From assembly GCA_000469685.2 (NCBI GenBank), contig LS997563.1:34068468-34132467 (forward strand): a DNA stretch of 64,000 nucleotides, read 5' to 3'. A program made the position numbers and the translations under genes. The notes under the pieces are model-generated. The model saw only the letters and a list, made by a program, of their open reading frames with translations. It was not told where the DNA came from and made no database searches. Source of the stretch: Haemonchus contortus. Its lineage: Eukaryota > Nematoda > Chromadorea > Rhabditida > Trichostrongylidae. Below, piece after piece: positions 45,501-57,800 of the stretch (position 1 is the stretch's first letter; every line of letters begins with the position of its first letter).

Positions 45501-47400
45501 TTCGTCATTTCACTTCATCGAAATACCGGCTGTTGTCAATTTGTCGGTATCTCATCAATCAATAGTGGTCGATATCACCCGCCTGGCAACTTTGCGTGAT
45601 AGGCTTGAACCAATGGAGGAACCTATTTATTAATTTATCTGTACTATCTTATAGCAGCATAAACCCAACCCACTCTCGCATGGCCGTTTATAAGTCAGTA
45701 TTCTGCCAGTTACAAATCGTATAGCATTAGGATGGGTTCTTCAGGTTGATGAGCAATCCTCCGGCCAGTGGCCTGATGGAAATCGAAATAAATAATTATA
45801 AGACCATTAAACAGATTACTCAGGGTCAGACTGGCTTTGGATTCCTAATACAGGCTATGCTATGGCACGACTTCAGATAATTGTGGATCTGTGGGTACAC
45901 GGGTCATTAAACATCTTCCCCATACAGAACAATACCTACGATGAGCGCAATTATCATACGGCGTTTGCAAGTGAGGGCGGGGCAGGGCGGGGTGAAGGAA
46001 CTCCTCCTCCTCCTATTTCGTCTCTACGGCTAAACTCTTCTATTGCTCTGTGCTATGACGCTATGTCGACAATAGGGATGTCGTTTTGCCAACGAATCGT
46101 CTTCCGTCATTACGGACATCTAACAATACGGTTACTACCAGTACTGTTTGCTCTGGTACGTTCTCTTTTCAAGTATTCAACCTCCAGTTCACCGGCGTAA
46201 TAGTAGTTCCAGAATCGTTCTTCCACAAGGATCCTCAAAACCTCTCCATATTCAATTTGATCTGTGTCTGTTGAATATCTCAATGTTCCTAGAGCTCACA
46301 CTTTCAGTGCGACTCCGGTTCACGCTTTCAATTTCACTCTCCACACCCTCATCATCTGTCCCAACCTTTTTTATATATTAATTTACTCTCTTCTTTTCGC
46401 CTTTTTCTCAAGACCAACACATTTTCGAACGATTTTCGAGAACGATGGAAATGGTCATCAACAAACAACTGGATGATTGAGTGTTTATTCAAAACCGTCA
46501 CTCTCGATAAGGACTGGAATTGGCCATTCATCTTGTCGCTTTCTGGACTTTATCAGTCTTCTTTCCATCTTTATTTTGACATAGCATGAAGTAGCAAGAT
46601 CAACGTTCTCCGACTTGATGTGCCGGCCTTACCTATACAGTTCCTATATTTTCTGCTGTGTATACGAGGTTTAGCCAGTGAGGCCTACGGCGACGGAACT
46701 TAGGATTTCTCAATCAACCTTCTCATTAATTTATTTACATGCCTTGTCCTTTATCACAGCAATGGCGGTGGAATTAGAGCTTCGGGAAAAAAAGCTTCCC
46801 CGATAGTCGGTACTTCCTTACATTCGGTTGTGTAATATTCGATCTGTGTCGAACCCTTCGAGAAGCACTAAAGCCAAGGATCAGGCTTTCGAAATCTTTA
46901 CCTCCTTTTCCTTCTCGAGGATTTTACCTGTACTCTGCGCCGAGAATGTACCGTTATTTTTCAAATGTTCGAAAATGTTCGAAGTTCCTGACCTGTGACT
47001 TACCCGTTCACGACGGTTTACTCGAAACATTGACCATTATAGCGGTTTGGCCATAACAAATCTGTACGGCAAAACAGAGTAGAACATTATGTAAAATGCC
47101 CAGGTTTCAAGAAGAACAAACGTGGAATTTGATGCCACCTTGGCTAGGGAAATTGGTTTCGTGCCATCACAATAACTGATGGCTTTATTTATGGTGACCC
47201 GTTGTAATTATCAAAATCTTTTTAGCACTTGCAAGATGCTTACACATTCTCTGTAGAGACCTTTGAAAGTTGCGGCTGATCCTGTCCAAACCGTAGGGGT
47301 GCGAAGGAGTGGCGCCAACAGAACTATTCTTCTTCTATGTTTCCTCGCTGTACAGAGGTTTTCAAGCAGTGATTAGTCAAACTGATTGGCGACTCCTTCC
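42551..47400. other. Long stretch with no supported gene
   Basis: A GC-richer patch at 42,640-42,800 is open on both strands (124-aa minus frame 42486-42860) but shows no domain and no acceptor. Low-complexity runs occur at 44,570-44,600 (G-rich) and 45,980-46,015. Nothing else could be supported. Confidence 0.35.
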
Positions 47401-50400
47401 AGAAAATGAAAACCTTTTTCGAATTATGGGGAGCTTTTGGTAAACGAGGGTACAAGGAAATTGGGTTTTTCACATTACCATTTCAGCGTGTTTCTGATGG
47501 TTCACATTGCCCTTTCCTGAAGTTGAATCTAATCAGGCATTTGAGGAATTACCCTGGATATTCATTGAACTGTTCTCGCCCAATAGGGAAAGAAGTGTTC
47601 CCCTTTCTCGGGAAGAGCGCTATGAAAATCGTCTTGCGCGCGCCGTTAGAGTTGTTTGGGAATCTCTCTACTGGTTATTATTTTTCAAGTGTTGTTAACT
47701 AACTAGCACAACCTTGGACGAGGAAGGAAGACAAAATGAGCAACCACGGTGTTCGTCTGGCCGGCCGACCAAAGATCCCATTTTAACCAGCCATTTCAAG
47801 TGTAGAGCAGAAGAGGGCCAGCGCCAGAAGTAGTGGCTCAGCAGGCGTATTAGCTCCTCGAATGATAGGAAACAAAGCTTCGAAGTAGCTAGAGCTTGGT
47901 TGATCCATCTGATGGAAATGGAAGGGGGTTCAAAGCTCTCCAAAACGAGTAGCTATACATAAATGGCGAATGTATAAAATTAAAAGACTAGACAGCCATC
48001 CAGTTTTTGATTGTTTGACTGAATCTCTGGCTCTCAAAGCTGTCAGAATACCTGCAGGAGGCAGGCGAAAAAGACCCTGCTTCCTCGGACCATCGTGCTC
48101 ATGCTCAGAGGGCAGTTTTCTGTCATTCACTTTTTCTTGTAGGCCATACTACCGATTAGTTACGGCATTCTTGGCCATAGATTCTTACAAAACATGTATC
48201 TAAATTCACCTATTATTCCAGTTATGTAAGTAACTGCGACTGAGTCTTTATAACTGACACATTTCAATTGACCGTTAAATCACTTCTCTCATTCTGCATC
48301 ATAATTCAATTGGCCTTGAATCGGCGACGGCTGAGGAAAAACCGTATCATGCCTATTCCATATTTGACGACGATAGAAGAAGTCATTGACTCTTTGTTGC
48401 CACTAGGTCACCTACAAAATCATTGCAATCATTTTGATGGGAACGACAAGGAAAAAAGAAACACTCAGTCTGAATTCTGAATTGAGTCCCATGATTCGTA
48501 TCACACCCCTTTGACTTGAAAATGAATAGCTGAGCTATAGAATAGTTCCAACTTACTCCATTGAGGTAAAGCAGACGTTTTGTGAAGCGAGCTATAACTA
48601 CTTTCAAGAATTTTTCTTGAAAGTAAGCCTATTTACAAAAGTAATTGAGGGAAAATTAGTTCAAATTCATCCTCCATACCAAGTATGCCATCCAGCATAC
48701 TCAAAATTAGATTGGATCTGAGCAGCAATGGCTTGGGTATACTAGAAGTGCGCATAGAGTGAAAATATAGTAAGGGAGCCTCAGTTGAAGTAGAATGGAG
48801 GACAAATGTACTGTAGTTGCAATAATCGAGTGATTTCAAAGCCTCGTTTGCTCGATAAAGTGTATTATATTTGCTTCGTACGATTCAGTAGATAGCCAGA
48901 CGTGCAGTTCAGCTGCAGCTAGTTTCCCTTAATTTTGAGAATGCAGGTTGCTGCTTTCCTCGGCGGGAAAGCAAAGCACGAAAGTAAAAGCAAAGCCCGA
49001 GTAAAATTTGAAAATTGAGCTAGTCAAAATGCATTTTTGGGGGATATTTTCTGCTTTTATAATAGCTTGGAAAAAGTCTTTCAATACTCCCGACAACTTT
49101 CTCAATTTTGTGTTCCTCGATTGAACAAAACCTTTGATCAAGAAGATAGTCAACATTGTTACCTTGGATACGTGGCCATCTTTCGTTGCATCCATGGGAA
49201 TCCAGAGATCTCTCTATGTCTGAATTCCGATGGATGCAACGAAAAGAATTGGTTGGCTTCATTTTTGAATTGGCGACAGTCATCAAAATTTTCTTCCTTT
49301 GAATGATCGCGTTAATCAGTAGGGGGCCAGCGGCAGTAGTAAGCGAATGTAGCAATTCTCCTCATTCGAGTATGATGGTTTTTGACGTGCTTCATACGAA
49401 AAGTGCGGGCGTGCGCTACGGTAGAGAAGAAAAGCAATTTGTTAGGGCGTAGTTCTCTCATTACCTCGACCATTTTTGCACCTGTACAGCACAGACCGTG
49501 GCCGCCTTCATAGAGCCAATGTCCAGCATCGGCTCCCGTTAGACAACTCCGTTCTGATATCCCACTTCTACGTAGTCCGTCTTCAAGTAAAATTTTTTCA
49601 AAAACGGAGCGTTTGTACCGTCGGGACACTGTCGAGTATTAGATGGCAGTTTTCTCGAATAAGCGCACATGTTATCCACAGCGACTTTGACACATTATCC
49701 CTACAGGAACTTGTAATAGGCAATAGTTGGAAGGATATAATAGTTCGATCTATTATGGAGTTTGACGGCCCAATACTCTTCATAAAATCATTTTATACCC
49801 CTTTCCAAATTCTCAGGGTTCAGAGAAGGTTTCAGTTCCCTCCTCAAAGTAACTTGTTCAAAGGGCCGCAGGACTAATCTCCCAACTTCACTGAATGAAA
49901 GGTTGGGAATGAGTTTGGAGACACCCACCTTCTGACCATGAAAGGCATGAGGAAGTAATAGGCATCATTTGAGACCTATGCTCATGCCATTGACCTTGTT
50001 GTTGTTAGAGTGCAGTAGTATCAAACCTACTCTACTCTTATTAGACATTATTGAAAGGGGAACACTCTACAAAATTTCGCTTTCACTACCGTATCGCGGT
50101 TCCGCTCAGTTTCGTAAACAAGGACTTCGTTTGAGGGATGGGAATTTGTGCAAATACATCCCGGAAGTGTTTGTTTGGTCCATTTAAATCACGACATCAC
50201 TGTTCCTAATTCGACAAAAGAAACAATATTTGTGACAGGTGCCCTTTCAAGGAACCTTCACAGCTGGGCATTTGAAGGTTGCTCTTTGTATAAGATCGGA
50301 AAGATTGTTTTCAAGTTTCTTGTTTCACCGTAGTTAGCGATGGGAAGGTAATTTTAGCGTCGCTGCTCCAGAAGCGTAACTCTGTCCTCAATTCGAGCTC

Positions 50401-51861
50401 GCACTTCCTCGCCTCGAGCTCCCTGCCCCTTACCGAAGACCGTTCTTACTTACTTCCAGCTTCTCAACAACATGAGAGAGAGTATGTAGTCGGCTGGCTC
50501 AAAAACAGGGCGGGAGAGTGGGGAAAGAGAGGGGAGAGAGGGTTATACTGCATCTGGTCATACATAGTCTTTTACTCAATCTCCTAGTTCGTATCTACTC
50601 CGGCTTTGGTCACCAGTTATAGGATATATAGGGATGCGCAACGCAAACAGGGCTTGGAAGCTATCGAGCTTGAAAAAGTCGTGAAGAAGCTCTAGAATGA
50701 ATGAGCAGCCAAGTACTCTAGTGTTTTCTGTAAAGAGCGGTCACTATAGGCTTCTAGTGAACCTATCCATTTATCGAAAGTTCCTCATCGGCACGCTTGG
50801 ATACCTTACTTAAACTCTGTTCTTTTCTCATTAGGCGCTAAGACAAGATACCAAGACTTTCTAAGTGCCATTTCCTTCTCAAACGGCAGAAAATTAAAAT
50901 TTTGAAGTTGAGAAGTTACAATTATTTGAGTGAGATGTGAACGGCTCAACGAGTAGGTCGTTCGCCGAAGCGCACCATAGCTCATCACTCACACGAAAAT
51001 GTTGAAGGTCTAAAGTACAGAGGTAGAAATGGATAAATTGCTACGAGTCATATTATGGGCTTAGTCAGATCTATTCTCCAAGACGATCTTTTATTTCCTG
51101 GGCTATTCTGAATACTGTATTTGATTCAACTCATCAATTCTCCTTCTCCGTCATCATCTTCTTTTTCTTGCCCTACTTCTTTTTCTTTGCTTGCCCCATA
51201 TGGAAAAGAGGGCGATTTTCTGGTATGTTGAGCCAAATTTTCCGATTACATACATGCCTATCTGAGTTGAAGGTCATCTAAATTGAAGTCCTCATGCAAA
51301 ATTCTAAGAAAGTTCTGCGTCTGTGTCTGCCCCTTAGGCCGATTCCGGGCACGTCCAGGCTGCGGCCTTATAAAAGCTGCTTTTATCTGCAGGATGGGGC
51401 TATGCAATAGACCCTTAAATGCAAGTTCGTGCATTTTGTCACCAACAAAAACTACTCCGAAACGCTCCCAATTAACTCCCAAGCTTGCACCTATTGTTAG
51501 GGCACCTTTTTATTTTCGCGCATCGAATCGTCATCATAAAGAGGCGAGAGACTGGCTCCTGATGATCTCGTGAAACGACATTCACGATTACAACGAATAG
51601 AAGTAACCTGCAACAGCCGTGGTGCATCCCGATGGAGGTGGGAAATTTCGACGGAGTACCTGCCGATGTTTACATTCGACTCGTTGGGTTCCGTACAGTA
51701 TGCGCACCCACTTGATAAGCTCTTCAGAGACCTTGTGCTGTCGCGGAATATATGGTTACATGCGATATATGGTTAAAAATAAATACGCAATGAAGTATCG
51801 AAAAGCAAGAATAATAAAGAATACTAGGCACCAAGTAAACTGTCTTATCACTTTGTTTCAG
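47401..51861. other. Upstream region of the ZP gene; only unassigned frames
   Basis: Further 5' exons of the ZP gene should lie here or farther left, since exon 51862 starts in mid-protein, but I could not pick them. A hydrophilic frame at 47507-47698 (EELPWIFIELFSPNRERSVP...) and one at 51570-51776 (SRWRWEISTEYLPMFTFDSL) look protein-like without recognised domains or firm splice sites. Confidence 0.3.
49184..49242. repeat. Imperfect inverted repeat, about 22-bp arms
   Basis: TCGTTGCATCCATGGGAATC at the left and the complement of TCGTTGCATCCATCGGAATT at the right, around a short AT-rich centre. It may be a MITE remnant or fold-back. No target duplication was found. Confidence 0.6.
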
Positions 51862-54800
51862 GTCTACATCCCATTTGTGGTCGGCGGCACGGAAGAGTCT
51901 CGTCTTGACAATACGGTGATAGGTAGGCATACTTCGATAATAGATTATACCGATCGCTTTAAGTGAAACCTTTGCTCTACTGAAAATACTTAATAATAGT
52001 ATTGGTACCTTTGCTCTGCTAATTTTGTTAATATTTTTCTTAACACTTCGAAAAATAAGCTTTCAACTGAAAAAAAAAATAAAAATGTACTATCAAACTA
52101 GGCAGAATAGCCAGAAATTATAAGCTTTGTATACATTTATATGTATGAAGTATATGGGGTGAAAGTGGTGTAGTGGCAAGTGACACACTGTCACGCACAC
52201 ACATGGCCTACGGTTCGAACCCAGTACCTATAGTCGCCGAGGCCAACCAAGTCTTCCATTCCAAGGGGCCTTAGTTGATTGGTGTCGGACTCGTCTGAGA
52301 AGATAGAAGCACTTACATGTAGACCGGCTGATTACAGCAAGCCATTGTGTATGCCATATTCGCATCTAAACCCCCACAAAGATTTTGAACGGGAGTCGAA
52401 GGCGGGGCGCTATTCAAAGATGGAACTGGTCAACATCGAAGAGTTTACCCTTGCCTTTATTATATCAAAATTTCGGGAGTAGCGTAAAAAGTTCGGGAGT
52501 AGGTACCGCTACTACACGAGTGCATCTTGATTGAACTTTGGGACGAATCCCATACACTACCTTGGGAAGCGACCCTTTTGTTCTCAAGAAATCGGCTTCA
52601 GTTCCGTCTGTCTGCACTTTTAACAAGCACCAAGAGACACCCTTGCACAGCCTGGATCCACATCCGAATATCGCTTTGATTTTCAGATGAAGTGAATGAT
52701 CCATCCCGATAAATGCCGATCGCTACAGACGTGTTTAGTTGCTCCATCATAGGTCATCATAGCGAATGGGGTTACAATTTTTCGACATTGACAATTCGCT
52801 TTGAGATGCACCCACACATGAAGGTTCCGTTGGCCCAGGAGGGTATCGACTTGGGATTCGATACCGGGACGACACAGTAACACGAAGTAGCGCCCAATAC
52901 CCTCGCCCAGCTTAAAACCTCTCCCGCTGCTCCAAAAATAGAATCCCAATGGAAGTAAGGGCTTAGCCTAGCCGACAACACGACAATGTAATCACTCCTT
53001 CAGATATTTTATTGTATTGATCGCATAATTTCTAGGGGATACTCGGGCTTTGTTCGGGTGGGGGGGGGGAGGCTTTAAAATCCCAATAATAGTTTCAATT
53101 TCAGGTGTGCCACTGATCACGTGTGAGCGTGATCGTGTTGTTGTCACGGTCACGACATCTCGTCCGTTCGCCGGCAAAATTTTCGTAAAAGGTGAATATG
53201 CGAAACGTGAATGTATGAGAGCGTACATGAATGGTTTCCCGATACCATCAGATGGTGAGTCAAACGTCTTGTTGTAACCGAATCCGAAAATTTTCTCATT
53301 ATCCGATTTCAGAAGCGCTTCTCTCACCAAATCGTAAAGGACCGCCCAGTTCAGACGAGAAGCTTGAAGGTAAAAAATTTTCGCCTTGGTTTTTTCAAAA
53401 AGTGCCAGTACCAAACGCTCAGTCACAGTAGTCGAAACTTTTCAAAATTTTCACTCTTCCCCATAATCTCACTCAGCAGCAGTGCCCGCGTTAAACTTAA
53501 ATTGGACTGTGTACCAAACAAAAGCTTGGGGATGGGAGTGAGGTGGGGGAGGGGGGGGGGAGCGATAGTTCCCCCTAAAGAAGAAACTGACCAGAAGGAC
53601 AAGATTCCAACGACATATTTTCAATTTTTTTTTTGGAAATCTGTTTGTCGTAAGTAATGAGCCGTTTGGAGTATTCAACCTGATGTGGGAAATGAACCTG
53701 CATTCGCTGTTTCTTTGTTGTTACACTTGTTCATCCCATACACCTCCACTTTTCTGCGGGCAAACTCATGTCAACCTGGGTTTTCTTCGGGAGCAACTTT
53801 CCTCTCTTCCGCATTAGCTCGCTATTCCTCACTAGTTATGGTGAGATAAACTGCCATGACTATCAGACTGCCTACAAGTATACTGTTCTATTAGGGTATA
53901 ATGTTCTATTAGGTTACGCATCAGTATGTAGGAGGTGGTGTAGTGGCAAGTGGCGCACTATATCACACGCACCGCGGTCAGGGGTTCGAATCCCGGATCG
54001 ATGCCCGCCTAGGCCAACCAAGCCTTCCATCCCTCCGGGGTCGGTGAATTGGTACCAGACTCGTCTGGGAGGATAAAAACACTGACTTGTACATCTTCGG
54101 GCCTCCGCAAGTCATTGTATAGGTCGCATACGCACTCATTACGCCACTACGATTCTGAATGGAAGTCGAGTGCGGAGGCGCATCCCTCAGACGGGATTGA
54201 TTAACGCCAGAAACTTTATCCTACTTTATGTAGGAGGTAATATAAAATACTAAAAGCTACAAGGATAGAGCCACGATGGGTTCGATGGGCTGGCATATAT
54301 CAATCCGTCTTTCTCGATTTCTTAAAATAATGGCTGCGGGGATTAAATTTGTCTCCCCTGTAAGGTTACCCGAAGCAAATGAAAATCCATTTCAGACACA
54401 TATAGAAATATTCACGAAATTTGTTTGATTGAAATTTTCTTTTTTTTTCTAGTAATTTAGTTTTTTCCATTTATTATTCGAGAAAGCTAAGTAGAATCGG
54501 TTTGCCTTTCATTTAACATTCCTTTCAGGTGGTAGTGCCAGTCTGGAAGGATCAATGGAATCCGGCGGAGACTATCTAGATAGTGTAGAAAAACTCCCGT
54601 CACCAGAACAAGCCAGTCGTTTCCTGAATGAAGCCGATCTGTCGGTGTCCGACCGTGCTAAATCTCCAAATGTCCATCAGAACATGCCGGGAAGTGCAGA
54701 GTATTTGACTAGTTCCGAGTGGTCAGGCCATGGTGGTGCCAGCTCAAGTAACCATAAAGGACAGCCGTATGTGGGAGCTTTTGGTGGATCATTACGAGAG

Positions 54801-57800
54801 GAAGTTCAATCCGGCATGACTTCGGGTCTAAAGGTTTATGACAAGCCGAAAGCGTTCGTTCCCGAAGATCTTCCCAAGTATCCAGGACCACAAGGGATGA
54901 CTTCTGCAAATTGTCCTATGACGTGCGAGCCATGTGTGTGCCCAAAAGAGCAGAGGGCACAGGAACGACGGAGGAGAGACACTAACACTGTGGAATTGTC
55001 AGTGCCATTGGGAGCTTGCAATACGAAGCGTGACAGGAAGGTGAGTCTTACCTGGAATCAGTAAAGGATTTACAGTACAATTCATACATAATAAGTTTAT
55101 CCGCTTTTCGGAAGTAGCGCCATGGTCAGGAAAGCTGTTATCAATCTTGTTTTAGGTTACTTTCTTGGAATATCCTTTATGTAAACTGAGATTTTCAGTC
55201 AGGAAACATCTTAAGATGAATAGGCGAAGTTCTTTTTCAAATAGGCCGACAAAAGTGCATCGGGCGCATCCCGGAGGCTCTATGAAAGCTTTTGAACAGA
55301 AAAAAATCCCCCTCAGAAAATTGCCAGTCATGCTGCTCCCATTAGAAACAGTCTGCAGGCAACGTGTTATTAAAGTGAGACGGCCAACTAGCCGCGAACA
55401 AAATGGCCAGTCATCCGGTTGGTTGAAGAAGTCGGCACGGAGGGGTCGATAATGAACAAAAGCGATCCTACATTGAAAGCGCTTTCGAACCGGACTTCCA
55501 TGCGACAACGCCTCGAATACGATTTTGTATGCTAATTGTAGATGGTTAGAGACGAATTCAACTGTGTAGGGTGGAAGTCAGGCAGGAAAAGTCAGGAAAT
55601 TCAACCACATCTTTTCTTCAGTGAACCAAACGACGAGCGAATTGGTGAAGGGTCTTGTAAATCATGCATGGGAGCCAAATCTGACATTCACTTTCAGATT
55701 ACTTTCCTGTCTATTTACGAATACATGGATCAGAAAATGAGAGTCGTTACTCCTTGGGTGTGGTGGCATCATCCACCACACCCAAAGAGTAACGACGGTC
55801 ATTGATGAGTTCCCGCTGAGTTCGAAACGTTTGTGACCTCGAAAATTGAAGTAGTTCAAAAAAGTTCCGCTTAATGAATTCCTGAAAAGGGATAACTAGA
55901 TGAAAAGAAGAAACGCAGTGAGTGAACGGCCTACCATAGCTACGAAATCGGCCCAACCCCTCTTCTGGAATTGCACCACTTCTGTATCAGGAAAAGGGAA
56001 ACCATTTGCTCAGACACCGCAGTATATCCGTAACCCTTCATAATGTAACGATGCTAGCTCAAGCACGTTGGATGCGGCTTTTGATTGGATGGTTAATGCC
56101 TAGCAATATCTCCTTTTGTTCTAACTTGAAATAGGAGCCGGATTCCAGGGGGTGGGGGGTCACGTTTTTTCAACAATAATTGTACAAACAACAACAACAA
56201 AAACTGAAGGGTTCGCCTAATGGGATGCTTCCAAGAAACTGTAATTACAGTACCTTTAGAGCACTAGAAGCACTTTAGAGAAGAAGAGCAAACGAAACTA
56301 TCCACAGCTAGTGAGGCACAGTTATCCCCTTCAAAGTTACCCATGCTGTTATGATATTGCCTGGTTCAACTGACGTAAATTGGTTGTATTCAAAATAATG
56401 GGATCAGATTCGCTGGCATAGGGGAACAGCGGGTTCATTCAAGGGAGGAAACCGATCCAATTTACTGCTATTTTTATATTACAGGTATCGCCGCCAACTT
56501 TATCGGTGTCGTTCGTTGCCGTCGTCTCCTTCCACGAATCGTTTATCACCAAGCTCGATCGCGCTTACCGTATTCAATGCGCCTATGTGGAAACAAACAA
56601 AAGTCTCACCACTCAACTTGATGTCGGGTGAGTGAATGCTCTGCTGAAAAGGAAGAGGGATAGCGCTTATAAGACCTGAGGTCTCCAAACTGCCCAGCAA
56701 CATTAAATCAACGGCAGTATGTACATACTTCAAAAGGGGTTAGTCATCAGAAAGGTGGGTGAAATTAAGCTTTCCTGTCAAAATGAAGGAGAAACCTGGG
56801 GATTTAGCAGGGGTACAGAAAAGGGTTCTCATCCCTTTCGGATCAATGGATCAGTATGTATAGAGAATAAGTCTCGCTGATTCGATTCTCTGCCAATTTG
56901 CTGCTATTTTTCTACAGACGGAGCTGGATTACAGCAGGAATACTTTGTAATACTCTCTAACTTCTCCTTTGTAACTTCGGCATGACAGTTATCAATGTTG
57001 ACATGTATTCCTACTTGCCTAGTGAGGGTGTACGGTGGAGCCGTTCATCACATTCAACAGCCTAGCTGTTCGACTAGGAAGATATTTCTGGCAGTTTATA
57101 TTAAGAGCTAATTCTACTCGAAGAGTTCACAAACCAAGATCGAATTTCGCTAATAGCGTGTTGAGCTTCCAAACAAGTATATAACCTAGAATGATGAGGC
57201 TTGGCCAACATGGAGCAGAGATTACTTTAGAAGAGGTGTCTATGAATTTTAAGGTTTATCTTATCCAATATGACAATAGAATTACTTAATTTTTAGTGAT
57301 ATCATCAATTAGCCTTCACTTGTAAGGTGAAATCACTGAATCAACGGACTGATTTCTGTTGTCAAACATGATTGAATCCCTTTCTGACCTTCTCTTTCTT
57401 TCAATTCCTTCCATCCCCTCTCTAGGTAGCAGCATGGGTGAGTTGGACTTATACTTGCGCTGGTGTTCAGCTTTTACTAGGCAGGTCCGAAGAACAAATG
57501 AGTGGGAAAGGGGGCAACGTCAACTATCTTCTTACGACATCGACCACATGGGCGGAGGTGGGGTAGTGCTAAGGGCTCAGTGCATACGCATCGGCCAGTT
57601 AACCAACTCATTTGGACCAACAAAGTCGCAAACACTTCATCTCAGCGATCATAGAGAGAACAAAATAGTTACATTAGAAGCTATTATGAAGCTGCTCATT
57701 CTTCGATCAGCACTCCAGCACTTTTTCACTTAACAAGGCTTGTATTTGGAACAACTATAACCTTTAGTACAAATTAAGAATGCACATTAAAATGTATAGA

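Noticed and set aside
50360..50440. Minus-strand charged frame ending RARIEDRVTLLEQRR-stop as a terminal exon
   Set aside because: No convincing acceptor or preceding exon; too short to support.
57425..57440. Tiny ZP exon between CTCTCTAG and GGTGAGT
   Set aside because: In the ZP phase it begins with a stop codon, and exons 56485 and 57812 join perfectly without it.
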